Shown here piece after piece: positions 1 through 5,104 of a DNA stretch of 5,104 bases. Origin of the DNA: Promethearchaeia archaeon (GTDB taxonomy: Archaea; Asgardarchaeota; Lokiarchaeia; Sigyniarchaeales; SOKP01); the NCBI GenBank assembly GCA_029856375.1, contig JAHQWX010000176.1, positions 1 through 5,104 of the forward strand, in the 5' to 3' direction. The notes beneath the pieces are model-generated. The model had not been told where the DNA came from. It searched no databases and saw only the letters and a program-made list of their open reading frames with translations. Position 1 is the stretch's first letter. Each line of letters begins with the position of its first letter. The position numbers and the translations under genes were made by a program.

Positions 1-200
1 CAAAAGGAAATGTAATTTCAGTTTTGGACCAAGACATTAAGATCGCTAAAGCAAACGATTGGTTCGTTTTAATTCATCCTTCTAACACGGAACCAATTGT
101 TAGAATAATTAGCGAAGCGAGATCTGAGAATTTAGCCGAAAATCTCGTTTTAGAAATCTCACAAATCGTCCAAAATCTATCGACTGCCCAGTTAAACTAA
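1..200 (+). CDS. Phosphohexomutase (phosphoglucosamine/phosphomannomutase family), C-terminal fragment
   Basis: Partial gene: the reading frame enters from the left edge (first full codon at 3) and stops with TAA at 198-200, leaving the last 65 residues. Alpha-D-phosphohexomutases interconvert the 1- and 6-phosphates of glucosamine, mannose or glucose in the cytoplasm and feed nucleotide-sugar synthesis. The fragment is domain 4 of the family: a short strand region with WFVLI, then the phosphate-binding loop HPSNTEP (fragment residues 25-31), a strand IVRIISEA, and a terminal helix rich in Glu and Leu. The loop matches the family pattern R-x-S-N/G-T-E-P, except that the usual first arginine is histidine (codon 75-77). 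Archaeal homologues are mostly called GlmM or ManB. Substrate specificity is set by domains outside the window, so no gene symbol is given. The family call is firm; the exact substrate is open. Confidence 0.85.
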   Translation, partial: KGNVISVLDQDIKIAKANDWFVLIHPSNTEPIVRIISEARSENLAENLVLEISQIVQNLSTAQLN

Positions 201-204
201 ATTA

Positions 205-218
205 GAAAAGTTTATTTT
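205..218 (+). promoter_or_regulatory. Candidate BRE/TATA promoter for lysW
   Basis: An A/G-rich element GAAAAG (205-210) is followed directly by TTTATTTT (211-218), which resembles the archaeal arrangement of a TFB recognition element next to a TATA box. Transcription would be expected about 25 bases downstream, near 238-242, leaving a leader of roughly 45 bases before the lysW ATG at 287. The site lies just after the mutase stop codon. In DNA this AT-rich, such matches also arise by chance. Confidence 0.4.
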
Positions 219-286
219 CGGTACAGTATTGTTTAAACCATTATTATTTAGTCTTTTTTGATAAGAATTAGCAAAACTGAAAACTA

Positions 287-466
287 ATGCCGAAGAAATG
301 CGAATGTGCATCCTGTTACTTTGAATTTGAAGTTGAAGACGATGTAATCGAAGGAGAAGTGATTCCTTGTCCAGATTGTGCAGCTGATTTAGAGATCGTC
401 GAAATTTCCGGCAGTACAGTAAAAACTCAAGTAGCTGAGATTTCTGAAGAAGATTGGGGAGAATAG
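287..466 (+). CDS. lysW: LysW/ArgW amino-group carrier protein
   Basis: Complete 59-residue acidic protein. LysW is a small cytoplasmic carrier: LysX-type ligases attach the amino group of alpha-aminoadipate (lysine route) or glutamate (ornithine/arginine route) to the gamma-carboxyl of its C-terminal glutamate, and LysZ, LysY, LysJ and LysK then process the bound intermediate. Visible evidence: an N-terminal zinc-binding Cys pair (C7-x2-C10, with an extra C5), a second pair CPDC (C28, C31), a very acidic body, and the diagnostic C-terminus EEDWGE ending in Glu59. The usual family length is about 53-60 residues. The ATG at 287 places the first Cys pair at the normal distance from the N-terminus; no clear Shine-Dalgarno precedes it. 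No other lys/arg biosynthesis gene is visible beside it, although this gene is normally clustered with lysX/lysZ/lysY. Whether it serves lysine, arginine or both is unknown. Confidence 0.95.
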   Translation: MPKKCECASCYFEFEVEDDVIEGEVIPCPDCAADLEIVEISGSTVKTQVAEISEEDWGE

Positions 467-890
467 TTCCATTCCTTTTTTCTTTTAATAGTTATGGTAC
501 AATTATCATGGTAATATTATTCCAAAATTCCTCAAAATTATCTCTCTACTAATTTTTTCTTCAATATTCAATTCAAGCCAAATAATAAAAATGAGATTTG
601 GATAAATTTTTTCTATTAGAGAATTTAAAAACCAAGAATTTGTATATTTTTCAGCAAATTATTATATTTTTTTAAATCAAGCAGATCTTAAATTTAATAT
701 TATAAAAATTAATTTTGGTTAATTAGAATAAATATTTTATTTTAAAACATGCTTTAATACAAAATCATTTCATAATTATTAGACAAATCTAAATATTTAA
801 ATATTACTTTTGATATTATATTAATTGAATTTCTGAAATTACTTTATTTTTTTAATTTTAAGATATTTGAATATATTTTAATATAATAAT
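467..890. other. Long AT-rich intergenic region upstream of the methyltransferase cluster
   Basis: About 424 bases with no convincing gene on either strand: every ATG-started frame I followed closes within a few codons. The composition is visibly more AT-rich than the flanking genes. It contains two perfect palindromes, 12 bases at 705-716 (AAAATTAATTTT) and 14 bases at 792-805 (AATATTTAAATATT), which could be operator-like sites but are also expected by chance at this composition. The promoter of the gene at 891 should lie in the last 100 bases. Stretches such as ATATATTTTAATATA (870-884) could be a TATA box for a leaderless or nearly leaderless transcript, but no single box stands out. No tRNA, rRNA or CRISPR repeat pattern is seen. 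A 50-codon stop-free frame without a start codon lies on the minus strand at 509-658 and is treated as chance. Confidence 0.6.
476..486 (+). terminator. Possible T-tract terminator after lysW
   Basis: Ten bases after the lysW stop codon there is a run of six T, one C and four more T (476-486) with no obvious stem-loop. Archaeal transcription commonly ends at such T-rich tracts. Position supports the call, but the whole downstream region is T-rich. Confidence 0.4.
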
Positions 891-1478
891 ATGGTTCTGA
901 TGGTTTGCCAATTATATTGGATTTCTTATATTCTTTTTACATTTGATTTAATTTTAGGGATAGTTGTTATTTTAAAACTTAGTAAAGATTATCAAGAACA
1001 AAAAAAGAGATCTAGGACTGGAGTAATACTCAATACTGTTTTTTACGAGTTATTTATTTGTATCTTGTACTTTGTGTGCTGGTGTGATTTTTGGATAATT
1101 AATTTAATCCCGATTTTTTCAATTGCGTTATTCATAATCGGTATTATAGTACTATTGATTGGAGTAATTCCCTTTGTTATATCTCTTAAAGAATTTAAGT
1201 CTTTTAAAAGAGCCGTGGGTTTAGATGCAAATGAATTAATAACAACCGGAATATATAGTAGGAGTAGAAATCCTCAAATTGTATCTTGGGGGATTGCTCA
1301 ATTTGGATTTGCTATAATGGGTCATTCAGTTTTTGCATTTATTATGTGTATTTTTTGGATTATTATTAATCATCCTTATCTCTTAATGGAAGAAAAGCAT
1401 TTAAAAAATGTTTTTGGCGAAAAATATCGAGAATATTGTAAAAATACACCAAGATATTTTAGAATTAAGAAAAAATAA
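891..1478 (+). CDS. ICMT/PEMT-like integral membrane methyltransferase (copy 1)
   Basis: A 195-residue membrane protein of the isoprenylcysteine carboxyl methyltransferase / phospholipid methyltransferase superfamily, whose members move a methyl group from S-adenosylmethionine to a lipid-embedded substrate. Hydrophobic segments lie at about 8-30, 47-66, 70-98 and a helical hairpin at 130-163. The family signature is complete: ITTGIYSRSRNPQIV (residues 117-131) before the hairpin, the acidic pair E167-E168 in the SAM-binding region, and FGEKYREYCKNTPRYF (175-190) near the C-terminus, followed by a basic tail. Its RNPQIV replaces the RHPxY seen in classic ICMT, and copy 2 shares this. The ATG at 891 is the first in frame after the AT-rich gap; a second in-frame ATG at 900 is possible. 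It is the first gene of a tight cluster, 32 bases before the next. Family is firm; substrate (lipid, prenylcysteine, other) is not determinable here. Confidence 0.85.
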   Translation: MVLMVCQLYWISYILFTFDLILGIVVILKLSKDYQEQKKRSRTGVILNTVFYELFICILYFVCWCDFWIINLIPIFSIALFIIGIIVLLIGVIPFVISLKEFKSFKRAVGLDANELITTGIYSRSRNPQIVSWGIAQFGFAIMGHSVFAFIMCIFWIIINHPYLLMEEKHLKNVFGEKYREYCKNTPRYFRIKKK

Positions 1479-1510
1479 AAAAATCAAAATAGAATTAAGG
1501 TAATTATCAA

Positions 1511-2071
1511 ATGGAATTTTTCCCAACTTTGAGTCTAGGATGGCTGAATGGATGGATTTTCCTCGCAATTTTTTTAGGAATATTTGGAATTTTTGTGAAG
1601 TGGTGCCCCAAAGAAGTAGTCGCGAGATTGTACGACGAAGAAGGTTGGACTAAATTTCAAAAGAGAGCTACTACCGCAGCCAAAATTTTTGGGGCAGTTC
1701 ATTTCATTCTGCTTATATTTACGCCAATAAATTTTGGTACGATAGAATTTATCGTGGGATTGATTCTTTTTATTTTTGGGACAGTTGGTATGTCTATCGC
1801 TATTATTAATTTTAAAAACGCTCCTGTCAATAAACCCATAACCATTGGATTATACAAAATCTCTAGAAATCCTCAAATTGTTTCCCTTTATGTTGTATCG
1901 TTAGGGACCTCGTTTATTGTTAATTCGGGTATTGCGTTGTTAGTTGTTTTGGCCTCCGTATTATGTTCACATTTTCGGATTCTCGGGGAAGAAAGGAGGT
2001 TGACGGAGCAGTATGGTGAATCTTATGAGGAATACAAGAAAAAAGTACCACGTTATTTTCTATTCTTTTGA
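1511..2071 (+). CDS. ICMT/PEMT-like integral membrane methyltransferase (copy 2)
   Basis: A 186-residue membrane protein of the same superfamily as the gene before it. Hydrophobic segments are at about 11-30, 57-74, 78-100 and a hairpin at 123-157. The C-terminal catalytic half shows TIGLYKISRNPQIV (111-124), the acidic pair E160-E161, and YGESYEEYKKKVPRYF (168-183), very close to the FGEeYxxYxxxVPR pattern of ICMT-type enzymes. It shares SRNPQIVS and the PRYF ending with copy 1, so these two look like the closest pair, yet the N-terminal halves differ strongly. The soluble loop at 31-56 is polar and charged and precedes the second membrane segment. A purine-rich AAGGTAAT lies about 6-14 bases upstream of the ATG and may act as a weak ribosome site. 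Gaps to neighbours are 32 and 28 bases, consistent with co-transcription. Substrate unknown. Confidence 0.85.
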   Translation: MEFFPTLSLGWLNGWIFLAIFLGIFGIFVKWCPKEVVARLYDEEGWTKFQKRATTAAKIFGAVHFILLIFTPINFGTIEFIVGLILFIFGTVGMSIAIINFKNAPVNKPITIGLYKISRNPQIVSLYVVSLGTSFIVNSGIALLVVLASVLCSHFRILGEERRLTEQYGESYEEYKKKVPRYFLFF

Positions 2072-2099
2072 TATATAAGAAATTAAATTAAACAAAAAA

Positions 2100-2726
2100 A
2101 TGATAGAGCCATTATTTGTGAAATTATTTTTAATAATTGAGCTTATACTTTTTCTATTTGGTATGATGGTTCCAATCGTAGCCCTTAAAAAGAGAGGATT
2201 GAATCCTCACGGAACGCACGAGGGGGCATCCTTACTGACTAGACTCACTTCAGTATCTACGATTCTTTGGCTTTTTTACCTCTTATTATTTATAATTATA
2301 GGAGATGTAGTAAAAAATTATTCATTAATCACTTTTCTCGCATTTGATTTTTTTCTCTTGCTCGGTATGGTTATTAGCGTCTTAGCTTTAGTAATAGATT
2401 TATTTGGGACAAAAGACCTCGGATTAAATTTCAGAATTGAGCTTCCCAAGGAGGAAACAGAGCTCGTAACTTCAGGATTATATGCAATTGTGAGAAATCC
2501 AATTGTTTTAGGAGTATTTTTACTTTTAATTGGTAATTTTCTCATGATTCCTACTTTACTCAATCTTTTCATCATCATCTTTAATTTTATAACATTTGAC
2601 TCTAAGGTAAGGGACGAGGAGAAATTTCTATTGACGATGTTCGGCGAAAAATACGATGTATATCGGAGTAAGGTTGGAAAATATTTCCCATTTTGCTATA
2701 GAAAGCATAAAAATAAATTAAAATAA
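2100..2726 (+). CDS. ICMT/PEMT-like integral membrane methyltransferase (copy 3)
   Basis: A 208-residue membrane protein. Hydrophobic segments are at about 5-29, 52-69, 76-102 and a hairpin at 132-167. The signature region LVTSGLYAIVRNPIVLG (122-138) is followed by the acidic pair E173-E174 and FGEKYDVYRSKVGKYFPF (181-198), matching the C-terminal SAM-binding half of the ICMT/PEMT-like superfamily. It has RNP like copies 1 and 2, but IVLG instead of QIVS, and a K-V-G-K-Y-F ending in place of PRYF, so it is a separate lineage rather than a recent duplicate. The stretch NPHGTHEGASLLTRLT (35-50) between the first two membrane segments is not seen in the other copies. No Shine-Dalgarno is visible before the ATG; the upstream bases are almost all A. 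Gaps are 28 bases before and 15 after. Reaction class is secure by family; substrate is not. Confidence 0.83.
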   Translation: MIEPLFVKLFLIIELILFLFGMMVPIVALKKRGLNPHGTHEGASLLTRLTSVSTILWLFYLLLFIIIGDVVKNYSLITFLAFDFFLLLGMVISVLALVIDLFGTKDLGLNFRIELPKEETELVTSGLYAIVRNPIVLGVFLLLIGNFLMIPTLLNLFIIIFNFITFDSKVRDEEKFLLTMFGEKYDVYRSKVGKYFPFCYRKHKNKLK

Positions 2727-2741
2727 GGAAATGGTAAAAAA

Positions 2742-3506
2742 ATGGATGAACCAGTAGATTATGGTAATTGGGTTCCAAAGAATCTGCTTTATTCGGCAAT
2801 AGTATTAATAATTATATTGATTATATTCTCTCTATTTCCATTGCTTTTAATTCTTCGAATAATTCTTTGGGTACTCTCAGTGGTACTACTATTTGCTTGT
2901 TGTTACCTCTTCTTATTATATTATCATTTTACAGTAAATAATAAAGAATTACAATATAAGATCTGGGACTTTGTTGTCCAAAAATTACCATGGAATGGAA
3001 AAGGTAAAGTATTAGATGTTGGAACTGGAGCTGGAGCGCTTGCAATTAGAGTTGCAAAACATTATCCTCACTCAAAAATTTATGGAATTGATTCTTGGGG
3101 GAAAATGTGGAATTATTCAAAACGAATGTGCGAAAAAAACGCAGAAATAGAAGGTGTTTCTAGTAGAACTAGTTTTCAAAAAACCTCAGCTCGCAAATTA
3201 CCATTTAACGATGAAGAGTTTGACGCAATTGTAAGTAATTTCGTTTTCCACGAAGTGAGAAACACAAAAGATAAAACTAAAGCGATAAAAGAGGCTTTCA
3301 GGGTGTTGAAAAAAGGAGGTTCTTTCGCGCTTCAAGATATCTTTAAAAAAAAAAGAAAATTTGGGACAATTGAAACATTGATTAGCAATTTTAAAAAATG
3401 GGGCGTTGAAGAAGTCAATTACGAATATATTATTGATGAAATAGAATTTCCTAAAATATTAAGGGCAGAATTTAGTTCAGCAATTTTATTTTATGGAATT
3501 AAATAA
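2742..3506 (+). CDS. Membrane-anchored class I SAM-dependent methyltransferase
   Basis: A 254-residue protein with two N-terminal membrane helices (about 14-38 and 41-61) and a cytoplasmic Rossmann-fold methyltransferase domain (about 70-254). SAM-binding motif I is VLDVGTGAGALAIRVAK (90-106); the acidic residue that binds the ribose is D117 in YGIDSWGKMW; motif II/III is LPFNDEEFDAIVSN (153-166); and FRVLKKGGSFALQDIF (186-201) is the typical post-motif strand. The start DYGNWVPK (7-14) before the helices is, from memory, characteristic of a family of anchored methyltransferases in Firmicutes and archaea with no assigned substrate. It is unrelated in fold to its four membrane-methyltransferase neighbours but sits inside their cluster, 15 bases after copy 3 and 25 before copy 4. 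AAGG lies about 12-15 bases before the ATG. It probably methylates a membrane-associated small molecule or lipid; that is inference. Confidence 0.9.
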   Translation: MDEPVDYGNWVPKNLLYSAIVLIIILIIFSLFPLLLILRIILWVLSVVLLFACCYLFLLYYHFTVNNKELQYKIWDFVVQKLPWNGKGKVLDVGTGAGALAIRVAKHYPHSKIYGIDSWGKMWNYSKRMCEKNAEIEGVSSRTSFQKTSARKLPFNDEEFDAIVSNFVFHEVRNTKDKTKAIKEAFRVLKKGGSFALQDIFKKKRKFGTIETLISNFKKWGVEEVNYEYIIDEIEFPKILRAEFSSAILFYGIK

Positions 3507-3531
3507 TTAAAAGTTAAGAAAAGGCAAGAAC

Positions 3532-4173
3532 ATGTCGGTATTATGGATAATTAAAATTGTATCAATATCATGTCTCTACTTATTTGTTTTCATGTATAGT
3601 TTTTTCATAAGAAATCGGGAAAAATATGCTAAATATCTAGAAAATTTTTCTCTAAACCTTCTTTTAGTGATTGGTTATAATATTTTATGCTATATTCCTG
3701 TGATTCTTCCTTCAGATCCGTACATTATTTTAAAACCATCTATTTTCGATGATATTTTTGTATTACTTTGGAATATCTTCTTAGGTTTTGGTATCCTCAT
3801 TTTTGCGATTTCTTTTTGGATTCCAACATTAAAAATGCGAAAGGTTCTTGGGGCACAGGATACTGAAGGAAAATTGTTAACGAATGGAATATATTCTTTT
3901 TGTAGGCATCCAATTTATTTGGGGATCTCGCTTATTATTCTCGGTATTGCTTTAATTTTAAATAATTTCGATGGATTAATTCTATATCCACTCTTACTAT
4001 TAGTAAATTTATTTACTGGTAAGATTGAGGAGATATACGACATTGGACCACGATTTAAGGACGAATACCCCCAATATAAAGGACATACTAGAATGTTTGG
4101 ACCTATTTGGTTTTGGACGATCTTAGTCGGTCTAATCTGTTTCCCATTTATAATAGCTTCATTTTTTTTGTAA
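3532..4173 (+). CDS. ICMT/PEMT-like integral membrane methyltransferase (copy 4, canonical RHPxY type)
   Basis: A 213-residue membrane protein. Hydrophobic segments are at about 3-26, 39-60, 74-98, a hairpin at 127-161, and an additional C-terminal helix at 192-213 that the other three copies lack. The signature LLTNGIYSFCRHPIYLGI (115-132) carries the RHPxYxG motif typical of classic ICMT and archaeal ICMT-like enzymes. It is followed by the acidic pair E166-E167 and a diverged terminal motif (RFKDEYPQYKGHTRMFGP, 174-191) in which the usual FGExY is RFKDEY. It is the most family-typical at the SAM hairpin and the most unusual at the C-terminus. AAAAGGCAAG lies just upstream of the ATG as a possible weak ribosome site. 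It is 25 bases from the class I methyltransferase and 27 from the longin-like gene. Methyl transfer to a membrane substrate is expected from the family; the substrate is unknown. Confidence 0.85.
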   Translation: MSVLWIIKIVSISCLYLFVFMYSFFIRNREKYAKYLENFSLNLLLVIGYNILCYIPVILPSDPYIILKPSIFDDIFVLLWNIFLGFGILIFAISFWIPTLKMRKVLGAQDTEGKLLTNGIYSFCRHPIYLGISLIILGIALILNNFDGLILYPLLLLVNLFTGKIEEIYDIGPRFKDEYPQYKGHTRMFGPIWFWTILVGLICFPFIIASFFL

Positions 4174-4200
4174 TAAGGGATGTGAAATAATATAATTAGA

Positions 4201-4698
4201 ATGGTATCAATAATCCATAGTGTTAGTGGAATCACCTTATATTCTCAAGTATTTGATAGCTTTTGCAAGAAATTCGACGAAAATTTTGACTATGAGATAA
4301 TTGGAAGCTTTATTTCAGCGATAAAAGTGTTCTCTCACGAATTTGGGCAAGATGAGATCAAGCAAATTGAAATGAGCACCCTAAAATTCCTAATGTACGA
4401 AAAAAAGGATTTAATAATATTTTTTTTGTTAGACGCGAATGACCAAAATGATAGCTACAAAAAAAGCTTGATAATAACATTGAATACCTTCTTAAAATTG
4501 TTTTCTGAAGAAATTTCTAAGAATTATAATCAAATTAATCTCTTTTACAAATTTACTCCAATATTAAGAGAAATTTTAAGAATTCCTCCAGAAAAAATTG
4601 AAGTATCTTGCTTGAATTGCCCATTCGGGCAAAAAGAAAATTGCTTGTTTTGGCAAGTTAGAGAGAAGATAGCAAAAATGAGAAAAAGAAATATATAA
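4201..4698 (+). CDS. Longin/roadblock-like small protein with C-terminal cysteine cluster
   Basis: A 165-residue soluble protein. It opens with a strand-turn-strand (IIHSVSGITLYSQVF, 4-18), then a helix (about 30-45, IGSFISAIKVFS), a second strand hairpin (IEMSTLKFLMYEKKDLIIFFLLD, residues 56 to 78, described by position), and a long helix (about 84-108). This order matches the longin/roadblock/profilin-like folds that are multiplied in Asgard archaea and often partner small GTPases. After this domain comes IPPEKIEVSC and a cysteine set C137-x2-C140-x7-C148, followed by a strongly basic tail ending KRNI. The cysteines may bind a metal; this is not typical of the fold. It has no membrane helix and no CaaX box. 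It is the last gene of the cluster, 27 bases after copy 4, so it may regulate or recruit the methyltransferases. The fold call rests on pattern memory, not on a profile search. Confidence 0.6.
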   Translation: MVSIIHSVSGITLYSQVFDSFCKKFDENFDYEIIGSFISAIKVFSHEFGQDEIKQIEMSTLKFLMYEKKDLIIFFLLDANDQNDSYKKSLIITLNTFLKLFSEEISKNYNQINLFYKFTPILREILRIPPEKIEVSCLNCPFGQKENCLFWQVREKIAKMRKRNI

Positions 4699-4701
4699 CA
4701 A

Positions 4702-4706
4702 TTTTT
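4702..4706 (+). terminator. Possible T-tract terminator after the cluster
   Basis: A five-T run starts four bases after the stop codon of the longin-like gene, with further T-rich bases downstream (around 4721-4743). Archaeal-type termination of the six-gene cluster could occur here. No stem-loop is seen, so support is positional only. Confidence 0.3.
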
Positions 4707-4744
4707 ACGAGAATATCAATTCTTTATCAATACTATTTTATTTA

Positions 4745-4761
4745 CCAAAGTTCAATTTATA
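4745..4761 (+). promoter_or_regulatory. Candidate BRE/TATA promoter for the SDR gene
   Basis: A purine-containing element CCAAAG (4745-4750) precedes TTTATA (4756-4761). The TATA-like box is about 37 bases before the ATG at 4798, so a start of transcription near 4783-4787 would give a short leader. This fits the 99-base gap and suggests the dehydrogenase is transcribed separately from the cluster. Confidence 0.4.
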
Positions 4762-4797
4762 CTCAAAAACTGATTTTGAAATTGGGCGGATAGATAC

Positions 4798-5104
4798 ATG
4801 AAAAATCTTGTAAATAAAAATTGCTTGATAACTGGGGCGTCGCATGGTATAGGGCGCTCGCTAGCAATCCTTTTAGCGAAGGAAGGCGCAAACATTTATA
4901 TAACAGATATCGATATGGAAAACCTGAATAAAACTAAAGACGAAATTGAAAGAATTGGTGCTAAGGTCGTTAGTTCTAAATGCGATATTTCCAAGATCGA
5001 AGATTTTGAGAAACTTGCGGAAGATTTTAATAAGGAATTAGGAGATGTGGACATTTTAATAAACAACGCAGGAATTAGTGGCGGTGCTTTTATTGATGAG
5101 CTTG
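4798..5104 (+). CDS. Short-chain dehydrogenase/reductase (SDR), N-terminal part
   Basis: Partial gene: 102 residues are visible before the window ends. SDR enzymes are NAD(P)-dependent oxidoreductases acting on alcohol, ketone, sugar or lipid substrates. The cofactor-binding Rossmann motif is TGASHGIG (residues 12-19). D37 at the end of the second strand (IYITDID) favours NAD(H) over NADP(H). C62-D63 corresponds to the conserved Asp contacting adenine, and ILINNAG (86-92) is the conserved NNAG motif. The catalytic Ser/Tyr/Lys lie beyond the window. The ATG at 4798 puts the glycine motif at the usual distance from the N-terminus. Substrate cannot be assigned. The gap and promoter-like box suggest its own transcript, so a role with the methyltransferase cluster is possible but not supported. 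Confidence 0.93.
   Translation, partial: MKNLVNKNCLITGASHGIGRSLAILLAKEGANIYITDIDMENLNKTKDEIERIGAKVVSSKCDISKIEDFEKLAEDFNKELGDVDILINNAGISGGAFIDEL

Noticed and set aside
506..658. Stop-free minus-strand stretch of 50 codons, with a protein-like ring (AEKYTNSWFLNSLIEKIYP)
   Set aside because: It has no start codon, is closed by stops just upstream, and a stretch of this length is not surprising across six frames at this AT content. A gene remnant is possible but unsupported without a homology search.
467..890. CRISPR array, tRNA or insertion-sequence ends in the AT-rich gap
   Set aside because: No regularly spaced direct repeats, no cloverleaf-like GC stems and no terminal inverted repeats were seen; the palindromes are short and consist only of A and T.
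2318..2578. Minus-strand open frame of 86 codons
   Set aside because: It lies wholly inside the well-supported copy 3 methyltransferase, has low-complexity Ser/Lys/Ile composition and no recognisable motif.
891..2726. Copies 1-3 as fragments of one broken gene
   Set aside because: Each has its own start, full set of membrane segments and complete C-terminal signature motif, so they are three intact genes.
2602..2799. Minus-strand open frame of 65 codons
   Set aside because: It overlaps the end of copy 3, including its conserved FGEKY motif, and the start of the class I methyltransferase; it shows no family signal.
3915..4235. Minus-strand open frame of 106 codons
   Set aside because: It is the complement of the conserved C-terminal half of copy 4 and crosses into the longin-like gene; it has no recognisable domain.

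Overview
The window is AT-rich, with an almost fully coding plus strand and archaeal-style features: BRE/TATA-like boxes, T-tracts after genes, weak or absent Shine-Dalgarno sequences and a LysW carrier protein. The gene at 4201-4698 resembles the longin/roadblock-like small proteins that are abundant in Asgard archaea (Lokiarchaeia and relatives). An Asgard archaeon is therefore the best guess. This assignment is an inference from gene content, not a database match.

Left part (1-466): the C-terminal end of a phosphohexomutase (phosphoglucosamine/phosphomannomutase type), followed by a complete 59-residue LysW amino-group carrier protein that ends in the diagnostic EDWGE. LysW is too short to appear in a typical ORF list. 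An unusually AT-rich gap of about 424 bases (467-890) follows; it has no convincing gene.

Central part (891-4698): six consecutive plus-strand genes with gaps of only 15-32 bases, probably one operon. Four of them (891-1478, 1511-2071, 2100-2726, 3532-4173) are clearly different members of the isoprenylcysteine carboxyl methyltransferase / phospholipid N-methyltransferase (ICMT/PEMT-like) integral membrane family. A fifth (2742-3506), inserted between the third and fourth, is a membrane-anchored class I (Rossmann-fold) SAM methyltransferase. The sixth (4201-4698) is the longin-like protein, which has an extra C-terminal cysteine cluster. The cluster therefore encodes five membrane methyltransferases of two unrelated folds plus one probable small regulatory or scaffold protein. 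A membrane-embedded methylation pathway, acting on lipid headgroups, quinones or isoprenoids, or on prenylated proteins, is the most economical reading. The substrate cannot be told from the sequence.

Right part (4699-5104): a 99-base gap with a plausible promoter, then the N-terminal 102 residues of a short-chain dehydrogenase/reductase that runs off the window. It is probably a separate transcription unit.
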